Positions 35,181 to 43,862 of a stretch of DNA of 64,000 nucleotides are shown here, piece by piece. Below the pieces are notes generated by a model. The model searched no databases and was not told the origin of the DNA. It saw only the letters and a program-made list of their open reading frames with translations. The DNA is taken from the NCBI RefSeq assembly GCF_041075285.1, contig NZ_CP163512.1:2976001-3040000 (forward strand), in the 5' to 3' direction. The first letter of the stretch is position 1. The number at the start of each line of letters is the position of its first letter. A program made the position numbers and the translations under genes. The stretch comes from Providencia rettgeri. GTDB taxonomy: Bacteria > Pseudomonadota > Gammaproteobacteria > Enterobacterales > Enterobacteriaceae.

Positions 35181-36338
35181 TTAGTTTTTTAACTGTAAAG
35201 CAATATAAAGTAAAACTTTGCTTTCGATATTGAGCAAATTTAATTTTGTTATCTCTGATATTTTTTTTAATCGGTAATCTAGTGTATTTCTATGGATAAA
35301 TAACTCATTTGCTGTTTCATTTACTAATAGATTATTTTTAAACCATGTCGTTAGTGTTTTAATTAAAATGCCATTGCTATCTTCGTGTAACAATATATTT
35401 AAAGGTTTCAATAATTCTTCAGAGGACCATTTAAAATTTAAACCATATAATAAAACGGGCAACATAATATCCTGATAACAATAAATAGTTAGTTGCGGTT
35501 TTTTCGCTTTACCAACTTGCATAGTTATTTTCGCCGTTTCATACGATTTTTTTACTGATTCATCGCTAGAGTCTAAAAATAAATTCCCTAATGCAATTTT
35601 AACTCTTAATTTAAAAAACTGTTTAATATCAGATTCTAATTTTATTATTTTCTTTTTTTGTTCATCCATACTCCAGCGATTAAATTGGTTTAAAGCTGGG
35701 CTTAAATAGACTATCTCTGTTAGTGATTGTATTGCTACTAAATTATCGGTATTGTTATACTCGATCAGTTTTTTAATCTCTTGTAATTCACTAAATGCGC
35801 TATTAACACCTAACTGACCGCTATCAACTTCAATAATAATCGCTACCCTTGGAATAGAAAAGTTGATGTTCAACTTTTTCGACCATTCCGAAATATTATC
35901 AGGGATCGTACCACTATCGATATAAGCTAAAATAATTTCCTCTTTGAATCTATCATTAAGATTCAAGTGGTTATATAGCTCAGCCTGCTCTAGCATCATT
36001 ACCGCAGTCATAGATACAAGTTCGCCAAATTGCTTTATTTTCGTTGGCTCTCCCGTTAATCCAATAACACCGACTATCTTACTATTAAGATAAAGAGGTA
36101 AATTTACCCCTGGTTTAACACCGTGCAAATTATTTGCTGTCGCTTCATCAATAACAACAGTTCGTTTTTGTTTGATAGCAAGTAAAGCTCCTTCATGAAA
36201 TTCACCTAAACGATTACTATCTCCACTCCCTATAATACAACCATTTTCGTCCATCACATTAATATTACAATCAATGATTCTCATTGTTCTATCAACAATT
36301 TCTTGAGCTAATTGGGAGGTAAGACAATAATCATACAT
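35181..36338 (-). CDS. cdaR: CdaR, sugar diacid / glycerate-responsive regulator
   Basis: A 385-residue CdaR-family protein with the same length as E. coli CdaR. The N-terminal sugar-diacid recognition domain (LAQEIVDRTMRIIDCNINVMDENG, about residues 10-135) is followed by a middle domain, and the C-terminal PucR-type helix-turn-helix is in ANELFIHRNTLDYRLKKISE. In E. coli CdaR activates garD, garPLRK and gudPXD, probably in response to glycerate. It lies at the 3' end of an operon with glycerate kinase and an MFS carrier. It likely activates that operon. Confidence 0.88.
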   Translation of the reverse strand: MYDYCLTSQLAQEIVDRTMRIIDCNINVMDENGCIIGSGDSNRLGEFHEGALLAIKQKRTVVIDEATANNLHGVKPGVNLPLYLNSKIVGVIGLTGEPTKIKQFGELVSMTAVMMLEQAELYNHLNLNDRFKEEIILAYIDSGTIPDNISEWSKKLNINFSIPRVAIIIEVDSGQLGVNSAFSELQEIKKLIEYNNTDNLVAIQSLTEIVYLSPALNQFNRWSMDEQKKKIIKLESDIKQFFKLRVKIALGNLFLDSSDESVKKSYETAKITMQVGKAKKPQLTIYCYQDIMLPVLLYGLNFKWSSEELLKPLNILLHEDSNGILIKTLTTWFKNNLLVNETANELFIHRNTLDYRLKKISEITKLNLLNIESKVLLYIALQLKN

Positions 36339-36506
36339 ATTTCAACCTCTCTTGCTGGCGTTATAAAATAAAAGCAAAGCTTTTAATACATAAGTTTTAA
36401 TAATGTTTGTTTGTATTTTGTCTTTCCAGTATTCAATAAACAAAAAAAAAATCAAGATAAAATATTCACCCTTAAATAAATTAAACAAAGCTAAATTAAC
36501 AATAAT

Positions 36507-37655
36507 TTAATTCAATATATTAAGCGCTTTTATATTTAAAGTACTCGCAATATTTTTCGTGCAATTGAATAAGTTTTTTTCTGCATTACTTAATGCTTCT
36601 GAAAGAGAGCTTATTTTATGTAAAATACTAAAGGCAGAATCGATACCATATTGATGCAAATGGCTCAGATCATCTCCCATGCTGCCAACAATCGCGATGA
36701 CCGGAATGTGATGTTTTTTCGCTAATTGAGCCACACCAAATGGGACTTTGCCATTTAAACTTTGACTATCCAATCTCCCTTCCCCAGTGACCACTAAATT
36801 TGCTCCTTGCATTAACGATTCAAGGTTTAACATTTTTGCAATAATATCGAACCCTGGCTTTAGATCTGCATGAAAAAAAGCCAGCAAAGCAGCCCCCATA
36901 CCACCAGCAGCACCAGCTCCAGCAATATAATGCACTTCTACATCAAGATCCCGTTTAATAATGTCTGCAAAATGCTCTAAATTATGATCCAATATCTTAA
37001 TATGCTCATTTGTCGCCCCTTTTTGTGGGCCAAATATAACCGATGCTCCATTTTTACCAATTAGTGGATTTGATACATCACAAGCAATACTAAATTGACA
37101 TTCTTTAATTCTCGGATCCATCATGCTGACATCAATATGCGCAATATCTGAAAGCGCTTGACCACCCAATTTAATTTGCTCTCCATGTTTATCTAACAAT
37201 TTAGCACCTAAGGCTTGTAACATTCCTGCACCGCCATCATTCGTTGCACTTCCGCCGATACCGATAACAATATGTTTAACTCCTGTATCTAGACAGGCTT
37301 TTATTAATTCACCAGTGCCGTATGACGTTGTTAATAAAGGGTTTCTTAAATCTGGAGGAACAAGTTCTAAACCACTCGCCGCAGCCATTTCGATAAACGC
37401 TTGCTGTTTATTTTGAGAAAGCCCATAAAATGCGGTAACACCGTTTCCTAATGGACCAATCACATCAATGTGACAAATTTCGCCATTGGTGGCTTCAACC
37501 ATAGTCGCAACGGTTCCTTCTCCACCATCTGCCATTGGACATTTAATGTAAGTGGCATCTGGAAATACCTCTTTGAATCCTCTTTCGATAACTGTTGCAA
37601 CTTTCAATGCAGATAAACTCTCTTTAAAGGAGTCAGGTGCAATGACTATTTTCAT
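36507..37655 (-). CDS. Glycerate kinase (GarK/GlxK family), copy 1
   Basis: A 382-residue glycerate kinase type 1. The start at 37655 (MKIVIAPDSFKESLSA) is supported by AGGA seven bases upstream; a longer frame to 37685 is unlikely. Motifs MADGGEGTVATMVEA, GIGGSATNDGGAGMLQALGA and VVTGEGRLDSQSLNGKVPFGVA are those of the family. It phosphorylates D-glycerate to 2-phosphoglycerate. In this unit a hydroxyacid dehydrogenase four genes upstream could supply glycerate. A second copy lies at 52.7-53.9 kb. Confidence 0.92.
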   Translation of the reverse strand: MKIVIAPDSFKESLSALKVATVIERGFKEVFPDATYIKCPMADGGEGTVATMVEATNGEICHIDVIGPLGNGVTAFYGLSQNKQQAFIEMAAASGLELVPPDLRNPLLTTSYGTGELIKACLDTGVKHIVIGIGGSATNDGGAGMLQALGAKLLDKHGEQIKLGGQALSDIAHIDVSMMDPRIKECQFSIACDVSNPLIGKNGASVIFGPQKGATNEHIKILDHNLEHFADIIKRDLDVEVHYIAGAGAAGGMGAALLAFFHADLKPGFDIIAKMLNLESLMQGANLVVTGEGRLDSQSLNGKVPFGVAQLAKKHHIPVIAIVGSMGDDLSHLHQYGIDSAFSILHKISSLSEALSNAEKNLFNCTKNIASTLNIKALNILN

Positions 37656-37735
37656 AAAATAATCCTTTTGAAATTTAATTATCAATAATTTGAAAATTCA
37701 GGTGAGCAGCATACTCACCTGAAACAACTTTTTAA

Positions 37736-39052
37736 TTATTTTGGTTCATCAAGTAATAGGATCATAATTAAGCCAATCACTGCACAGACACCAAAGTAAG
37801 AAAATACGGCATCAAATTTTCCTGTCATATCTAATAAAAATCCAGCCATCATTGGGGATACAAACCCGCCTAAATTTCCGCCACTGTTTACCACTGAAAT
37901 TGCTATTGGGTAATTATTATTATCCGCTACACCCATTGGGTATGCGGTAAACGCAGGCCAACCAATATTTAAAAATAAACCAACAGAAAATAGCGCAACT
38001 GCTACAGCTGTCGTGCTTTCGGGAACATTAAGCATGATTAGCATCATAACTATCGTTGCAACTGCGGTAAAAAGCATGGTAGGTTTACGACGGCGGCCTA
38101 AAATTTTATCGGAGATCCAGCCACCGGTGATAGAGCCAACAAATCCACCAACAAAGGGCATCGAAGCAACAAACCCCATTTTCATAAATGAAAAACCTTT
38201 TTCATTTACAAGATAAGAAGGAATCCACGTCAAAATGCCATATAAAATACTCACCATCATGAAATAAGCAATTGTGTTACACCAAATATTTTTAGATTTA
38301 AATACTTGAGATGCTGAATTTAATGGTGTTACTGATTTAACACGAATTATTTTATCTAATTTATTAAATTTATCACTAAGGACTATATTACCTTCAATTT
38401 TCTTTTCTGCTATTTCCGAATTATCTGCTCGAATATAATCTAATTCACTTTGCGAAACAAAACGACTCTCTTCTGGTTTTGTTCTAACAAATAAATACCA
38501 AATAATCGCCAAGAAAATACCTGGAATAGCAAAGAGAATAAAGACCCAACGCCAACCATAAGTTAAAGCTATCCAAACAACCAATGGTGGGACAATAATG
38601 GGAGCAAACATAGTTGATGCTATATAAACACCCGTTGCCGTTGCCTTTTCTTTTGCTGGAAACCAATTATTAATTGTGGATGTCAAGCCTACAGGTGTTG
38701 GTGCTTCAGCCATTCCTAACCCTAAACGTAACCACTTAATTGCAAAGGCAGATTGAGCTAATCCGATTAACCATGTCATCGCAGAGAAGCCAAGAATGGA
38801 TAAAGATACCATTCCTCTTATCCCTCGTTTCGCCATCCAAAAACCTGCTGGAATTTGACACAATGCATAACCTAAGAAAAACATGCTTGCTAAAGAACCA
38901 GCTTCTAAATTTGTTAATTTAAACTCATCTGTAATAAAAGGTAAAACAGCTCCAATATTACTTCTATCAGCATAGTTTACAGCATAGACAATAAAAATCA
39001 GGGCCAAAACCACCCAACGATAATTAGTCTTTGGATTAATTGAATTTATCAT
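37736..39052 (-). CDS. MFS sugar-acid transporter, copy 1
   Basis: A 438-residue major facilitator of the anion:cation symporter group. The helix-1 motif YADRSNIGAVLPFI and loop MAKRGIRGMVSLS are characteristic. A long basic central loop (residues about 195-250) is predicted inside the cell. Relatives carry hexonates, hexuronates or glucarate. It lies between a sugar kinase gene (133 bases upstream) and the glycerate kinase gene, so it is probably the uptake carrier of the pathway. Confidence 0.85.
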   Translation of the reverse strand: MINSINPKTNYRWVVLALIFIVYAVNYADRSNIGAVLPFITDEFKLTNLEAGSLASMFFLGYALCQIPAGFWMAKRGIRGMVSLSILGFSAMTWLIGLAQSAFAIKWLRLGLGMAEAPTPVGLTSTINNWFPAKEKATATGVYIASTMFAPIIVPPLVVWIALTYGWRWVFILFAIPGIFLAIIWYLFVRTKPEESRFVSQSELDYIRADNSEIAEKKIEGNIVLSDKFNKLDKIIRVKSVTPLNSASQVFKSKNIWCNTIAYFMMVSILYGILTWIPSYLVNEKGFSFMKMGFVASMPFVGGFVGSITGGWISDKILGRRRKPTMLFTAVATIVMMLIMLNVPESTTAVAVALFSVGLFLNIGWPAFTAYPMGVADNNNYPIAISVVNSGGNLGGFVSPMMAGFLLDMTGKFDAVFSYFGVCAVIGLIMILLLDEPK

Positions 39053-39185
39053 TATTTATACTCCAGAGCGGATTATTATTTTAATACACGTTTTGTTACC
39101 TGCTTTTTTTTAGAATGAAGCCACCCTGCTAATTAATTAAAATTAACATTTCGGACAGCCGTTACAGTAGAAATCGTTAGCTATT

Positions 39186-40685
39186 TTATTTATTTGATAA
39201 GCTATACATTGTTTCCTTTAATAAAGGATAAAGCCCATCATAAATATTAAATTGCTTATTATAAATTTCTTGTATTTTTTTATCTTTATTCGGGGTAAAT
39301 ACCATATCTTCCGTTTTTATAATTGGTAAATCTGGGTCATTGATACCGCAAAAAAAACCTGCACCAGTTGCCCCGACCATCGCTGCACCAAATGCGGCTG
39401 CATCCGCGGTTTGTGCAATACTATATTCAACCTGAAGAATGTCTGCTTTTATTTGGGTCCATAATAAGCTACGAGAGCCACCACCCACGCTTAATAGCTC
39501 ATCCAACACAACCCCCCATTTCTCATTAGCAATAGTCAATATTTGTTTTAAGCCATAAGCAGTGCCTTCAAAAGCCGCCCTTACCATATCGTCTCGATTA
39601 TGATTTAAACGCAACCCAATCCATGCTCCTGATGCATTCACATCCCAAATAGGACTACGCTCTCCGGCTAAATAAGGTAAATAAATTAATCCATTCGCCC
39701 CTGGTGTTGATGCCTTTGAAAATTCTTCGAGTTGTTCATGATCATTAATTTCAGGCCAAACTGCATGGTTAAGCCAATTAAAAGTCCCCCCTGTTGTAGA
39801 CATTGCTCCGTGAGCCAACCATTGATTCGGTACAATGTGATATCGATTCATAAAGCGGTGATCAAAGTTGGGTTCCTCCAAGCAAAATGTAATAACACCT
39901 GAAGTACCTGTCGATTCAAAAGCCGTTTCAGAATCAAGCAGCCCGACAGCAAATGCCGCCGCTGCAGTATCCGCTGACCCCAAAATAATTGGCGTTCCTA
40001 CCTGTAATCCGGTCTCTTGTGCTGCTGTCTGATCCACTTGCCCAACGACAGAAGTACAAGGGTAAATCGGCGGTAAAATATCGTGGTTAAATCGCCAATA
40101 TTGCAATAATTCCTTTGACCACTTAGGCGCTTTTGATAAAACAACAGCCCCTGAATATGCGGCTTGTGTTGGGTCAATTGCCGCTTTTTTACTACCCAGT
40201 TTTAATGATAAAAAGCTATTTAGTAGTACCACCTTATGTACTTTTTGCATCAGTTCGGGTTGCTGCATTTGTAGCCACCCGAGTGTGCCAACCCAGCAAG
40301 CTGATGGACTAGGGCTATTGCAAGATAATGCTTGAACCTTATTAAGGTCTTTCCCTAATGTTTGCTGAATAAATCCTTCTGAACGGCCATCAAGATAGGT
40401 TATCCCGTTCGTGACAGGTTGGTTATTTTTATCCAATAAAACAAGCGTTGGGCAAGCAACAGAAAAACTCACAGAAACAATCTTCTTCACTTGTGAAGAG
40501 ACCTCTCGTATTGCTTCTGCAGTCTTTTTCCAAAAATCATTTAGATTAATTTCATGACTTCTGAGAGACTTGGAAATAATATTGGTATCACGCGATGCTT
40601 TTGCTAATAATTCTCCATGAAAGTTAAAAGCACACACCTTTACACTGCTGCTACCTGCATCTACTCCCAAATAGACACTGTCCAT
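39186..40685 (-). CDS. FGGY carbohydrate kinase (xylulokinase-like)
   Basis: A 499-residue FGGY-family kinase. The start is placed at ATG 40685 (MDSVYLGVDAGSSSVKV); GGAGG lies seven bases upstream, and the adjacent ATG at 40688 is possible. The N-terminal phosphate-binding loop is GVDAGSSS; ILGSADTAAAAFAVG supplies the catalytic Asp, and LLSVGGGSRSLLWTQIKAD is the C-terminal ATP motif. XylB-like by pattern, but with no xylose isomerase nearby the substrate is more likely the keto product of the neighbouring zinc dehydrogenase. Its start region lies just downstream of the dehydrogenase stop. Confidence 0.85.
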   Translation of the reverse strand: MDSVYLGVDAGSSSVKVCAFNFHGELLAKASRDTNIISKSLRSHEINLNDFWKKTAEAIREVSSQVKKIVSVSFSVACPTLVLLDKNNQPVTNGITYLDGRSEGFIQQTLGKDLNKVQALSCNSPSPSACWVGTLGWLQMQQPELMQKVHKVVLLNSFLSLKLGSKKAAIDPTQAAYSGAVVLSKAPKWSKELLQYWRFNHDILPPIYPCTSVVGQVDQTAAQETGLQVGTPIILGSADTAAAAFAVGLLDSETAFESTGTSGVITFCLEEPNFDHRFMNRYHIVPNQWLAHGAMSTTGGTFNWLNHAVWPEINDHEQLEEFSKASTPGANGLIYLPYLAGERSPIWDVNASGAWIGLRLNHNRDDMVRAAFEGTAYGLKQILTIANEKWGVVLDELLSVGGGSRSLLWTQIKADILQVEYSIAQTADAAAFGAAMVGATGAGFFCGINDPDLPIIKTEDMVFTPNKDKKIQEIYNKQFNIYDGLYPLLKETMYSLSNK

Positions 40686-40707
40686 CATATTGCCTCCAAC
40701 GCGTATT

Positions 40708-41748
40708 TTAATTGTTGTGTATAATGATTTTGATTGCGTCACCTTTTTGGGCGGTTACCATGGCCTCATTGATTTCATCCAATGAAAAACGGTGGGTAAT
40801 TAATTTTTCAATATCAATTAATCCAGATGAAATCAGTGTTAATGCTTGTTGGTAGCCATTTCGACTTAATGCACTAGCCCCTGTAATGATAAGCTCGTTA
40901 TAATGGATGATGTTGACATCAATTTGCGCCATATCATCTTTAGAAAAACCCGCGAAGAGGTTAACTCGCCCACCTTTTCTGGCGAGTTTGAAAGCAGGAT
41001 CTACCAGCTCAGGAATACCGATAGCCACAATGACAACATCTGCACCAACACCTTCGGTTACATTTTTGACAACATCTAACAGGTTGTCCTTCTGGCTATT
41101 CACTACATGGGTTGCACCACAATTTAGTGCTGCTTGCTGGCGCTGTTCACTAAGCTCACTCACAATAATATTTGTTGCACCAGAAAGACGCGCTAATAAC
41201 ACATGCATTAACCCTATTGGCCCTGCACCAATGACAACGACTGTATCACCAAGTTCAATACCCACATTTTTTTGTCCATTGATACAGCAAGCTAACGGTT
41301 CCGCTAGTGCAGCCGCTTCATAAGACATACCCTTAGGAATTTTAAACACATTTCCTGACGATAATGCGACCTCAGGTATCCGTACATATTCAGCAAAAGC
41401 CCCATCAAATTCATAACCTATTGCTTGGCGATTTAAACATATGTTTTCTTTTCCAATGCGACAATAGACACAAGAACGACATGGAATAACTGGGTCAATA
41501 GCAATGGCATCTCCAATATTTAACCCCGTAACCTCTTCTCCTATTTCAACAACTTCCCCCGAAAATTCATGCCCAATGACAGATGGGTAGCGGACACCCT
41601 TAGTTTTCTTACCTGAAATAATTCGACCATCCGTTCCACAAATCGCCGCTGCTTTAACTTTAATAACCACATCACCTTTACCAACTTGTGGATATTTAAT
41701 CTCCGTCACTTTTAATTCATTCGGTGCGTACAATACCGCTGCTTTCAT
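40708..41748 (-). CDS. Zinc-dependent polyol/sugar-acid dehydrogenase
   Basis: A 346-residue medium-chain dehydrogenase. ATG 41748 follows GGAGGG and gives a standard start (MKAAVLYAPNELKV). Catalytic zinc ligands Cys37 (AICGTDG) and His60-Glu61 (GHEFSGE) and structural zinc cysteines 90, 93, 96 and 104 are all present. The NAD-binding motif is VVIGAGPIGLMHVLLA. Relatives are sorbitol, threonine and L-idonate/galactonate dehydrogenases. With a kinase and aldolase gene on either side it should oxidise a polyol or hydroxy acid to the keto compound that is then phosphorylated. Confidence 0.88.
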   Translation of the reverse strand: MKAAVLYAPNELKVTEIKYPQVGKGDVVIKVKAAAICGTDGRIISGKKTKGVRYPSVIGHEFSGEVVEIGEEVTGLNIGDAIAIDPVIPCRSCVYCRIGKENICLNRQAIGYEFDGAFAEYVRIPEVALSSGNVFKIPKGMSYEAAALAEPLACCINGQKNVGIELGDTVVVIGAGPIGLMHVLLARLSGATNIIVSELSEQRQQAALNCGATHVVNSQKDNLLDVVKNVTEGVGADVVIVAIGIPELVDPAFKLARKGGRVNLFAGFSKDDMAQIDVNIIHYNELIITGASALSRNGYQQALTLISSGLIDIEKLITHRFSLDEINEAMVTAQKGDAIKIIIHNN

Positions 41749-41784
41749 TCTGCCCTCCCAATGCATAATGCTTAAAGATATGGG

Positions 41785-42594
41785 TTAGCGACCGCCTGCT
41801 TGCTTATACTCCGCAATCGCTTGGTCAACTGAGTAATCATCATTAATCAATGCGTTTAATGCTTTAATCACTGCTGTTGGATTCTCATGCTGCCAGACAA
41901 AACGACCATAAGTGACACCACCAACCCCAATATCTAATGCCTTACGCGTATTTGTTAAGAAGCTCACAAGGTCATTGCCCATGTCTCCTCCCGCCAAAGC
42001 GACCATGGCAGGACAGCTATCAACCACGGATTTAAACGTTTCAGGAGAGCCTGACCATAACGTTTTAATGACATCAACCCCTAACTCCGCCCCAGCACGC
42101 ACACAGTACGCTAAATTTTTAGCATCAAAACTGTCTTCAATCATTGGACCTTTTGGATAGATGTGTGCAATTAAAGGCAGACCTGCGGACGCAGCTGCTT
42201 TTGATACTTGTCCTAAGAACGTTAGTTGCAGCGCTTGTTCCGGTCCTCCCATAATACAACCAACTGAAATGGCATCAGCACCTAAGCGAATAGCTTCTTC
42301 AACATCTGCAACAGGAGTGTCATAAGCCTCGTGGTAAGGAATGGAATAACTGGTGGCTTTCATGATGATAGAGATGTCGGATGCCGTATACGGAGGAAAC
42401 ACTTTTTCAATAATTCCTTTATGCATCGTAATCGCATCAGGTTCCCCAGCAACAACATCCTTCATAACAGATTTAATATCACCAATTCCTGGCAGTACAC
42501 CACGTGTAATTGGATGATCCATCGTAATCGCTAAAAGACGCCCAGACTTTTTATTTAATAATCTTTTTAAACGGATCTCTTTTCCTATAAACAT
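41785..42594 (-). CDS. Class I aldolase (DeoC/FbaB/LsrF family)
   Basis: A 269-residue TIM-barrel aldolase. The Schiff-base lysine is probably Lys177 in VDVIKTLWSG, with Asp26-His27 (AITMDHP) and Lys148 (IYPKGPM) completing the site. The phosphate-binding loop is in LAGGDMGN and GVGGVTYGRFVWQ. Family members include archaeal fructose bisphosphate aldolase and LsrF. It should split or form a phosphorylated keto-sugar made by the adjacent dehydrogenase and kinase, giving dihydroxyacetone phosphate or a related C3 plus a second fragment. Confidence 0.82.
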   Translation of the reverse strand: MFIGKEIRLKRLLNKKSGRLLAITMDHPITRGVLPGIGDIKSVMKDVVAGEPDAITMHKGIIEKVFPPYTASDISIIMKATSYSIPYHEAYDTPVADVEEAIRLGADAISVGCIMGGPEQALQLTFLGQVSKAAASAGLPLIAHIYPKGPMIEDSFDAKNLAYCVRAGAELGVDVIKTLWSGSPETFKSVVDSCPAMVALAGGDMGNDLVSFLTNTRKALDIGVGGVTYGRFVWQHENPTAVIKALNALINDDYSVDQAIAEYKQAGGR

Positions 42595-42624
42595 ATTGAT
42601 AACCTCTTTAAATTAAGGAGTAAA

Positions 42625-43584
42625 TTAATTAACTAAATTTTTAGGGTGACCAGATAAAAAAGCATCTATATTATCCATCATCATATCTGACAGTGTTTGT
42701 ATTGCTTCAAAACTTGCCCACGATATATGTGGAGTAAGAATAAAATTGGATAATTTCGTTAATTTCATTATAGGGCTTTCAATTTTAGGTGGTTCTGAAA
42801 CACAAACATCAAACCCTGCACCTAATATTTTATTATTCTTTAATGCATCATATAATGCTTCTTCATTCACAATGCCCCCCCGTGCTGTATTAATTAAAAT
42901 ACAAGATGGCTTCATCTGTTCAAATTCAGAATAACTAATTAAATCTTTAGTTGAATTTAATAATGGACAGTGGATGGAAATAATATCACTTTGTGCAATA
43001 ACTTCTTCAAATGGTGTATATAGAGGTCCCATATTATTGTTCCCTTTATATGTTGAAAATAATACTTTCATCCCAAACGCTTTTGCGATTTCCGCAACGG
43101 CTTTCCCAAGCACCCCATCACCAATAATACCTAGCGTTGAACCTGATAAGTTATTAATTTTATAATCAAAGTAGCAAAATTGACCTGACTCTTGCCAGCG
43201 TTCTTTTCGCACTGACTCCGCGTATGCTAATAAACTTCGGCGCAACGCTAAAATAAGAGAAAATGTGTGCTCAGGAACGGTATTAATTGCGTAATTTCGG
43301 ATGTTAGACACTAAGATATGGTGATCATTACAGGCTTCGATATCAATCACATCTGTTCCCGTTGCAGCAACAGAAATAAATTTTAAATTACTTGCTGATT
43401 CGATTATCTTTCTTGTTATTTTTACTTTATTTGTAATAATAACATTAGCATCTTTAATACGCTCAATGACTTCATGACTTAGCGTTTTTCCATATAGTAC
43501 TAATTCATAATCTTTATTTATTTTCTTAATTTTTATCCCTTCCGGAAAAGTATCGTGATCAAGGAATACGATTTTATTTTTCAT
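42625..43584 (-). CDS. D-isomer-specific 2-hydroxyacid dehydrogenase
   Basis: A 319-residue NAD(P)-dependent dehydrogenase starting at ATG 43584 (MKNKIVFLDHD), with GGAGGT seven bases upstream. The Rossmann motif is GIIGDGVLGKAVAEIAKAFG; catalytic Arg, Glu and His lie in NTARGGIVNEEAL, FDVCVSEPP and LTPHISWAS. It resembles hydroxypyruvate/glycerate dehydrogenases. As first gene of the dehydrogenase-aldolase-kinase unit it could turn hydroxypyruvate or glyoxylate from aldol cleavage into glycerate or glycolate, which fits the glycerate kinase at the end of the unit. Confidence 0.85.
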   Translation of the reverse strand: MKNKIVFLDHDTFPEGIKIKKINKDYELVLYGKTLSHEVIERIKDANVIITNKVKITRKIIESASNLKFISVAATGTDVIDIEACNDHHILVSNIRNYAINTVPEHTFSLILALRRSLLAYAESVRKERWQESGQFCYFDYKINNLSGSTLGIIGDGVLGKAVAEIAKAFGMKVLFSTYKGNNNMGPLYTPFEEVIAQSDIISIHCPLLNSTKDLISYSEFEQMKPSCILINTARGGIVNEEALYDALKNNKILGAGFDVCVSEPPKIESPIMKLTKLSNFILTPHISWASFEAIQTLSDMMMDNIDAFLSGHPKNLVN

Positions 43585-43732
43585 ACCTGTTACCTCCAAA
43601 TTAAGAAAATAAATAATTATTAGAAATTTCTATTTAATAGAATTATATATTTTGCTTAATGAGAAGGCATTGTGATAATGGCTAATTTTTATAGGATGAA
43701 ATGCGATATTTTTGTGCACATGCATAAATTGT

Positions 43733-43748
43733 TATGAATTCGATCACA
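43733..43748. promoter_or_regulatory. Candidate CRP site upstream of the dehydrogenase-aldolase operon
   Basis: TATGAATTCGATCACA fits the TGTGA-N6-TCACA pattern at nine of ten arm positions, about 150 bases upstream of the first start codon at 43584. CRP control would fit a peripheral carbon pathway. Confidence 0.45.
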
Positions 43749-43799
43749 AGAATATTTTTTATCAATTTTTATTATATTTTCTCAATATTTGTTATAACA

Positions 43800-43832
43800 C
43801 ATAAAAAATCAGCCACTGAAAACTCAGTGGCT
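43800..43832 (-). terminator. Rho-independent terminator after the PLP deaminase gene
   Basis: AGCCACTGA / TCAGTGGCT with a four-base loop. On the minus strand it is followed by GATTTTTTAT. It lies 31 bases beyond the deaminase stop and separates that operon from the dehydrogenase-aldolase unit. Confidence 0.82.
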
Positions 43833-43862
43833 TATCATACACGGATAAATACAAAGTATTGT

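Noticed and set aside
39186..40685. Calling the FGGY kinase a true xylulokinase (xylB)
   Set aside because: No xylose isomerase, xylose carrier or XylR is nearby, and the neighbours are a dehydrogenase and an aldolase. Only the family is safe.
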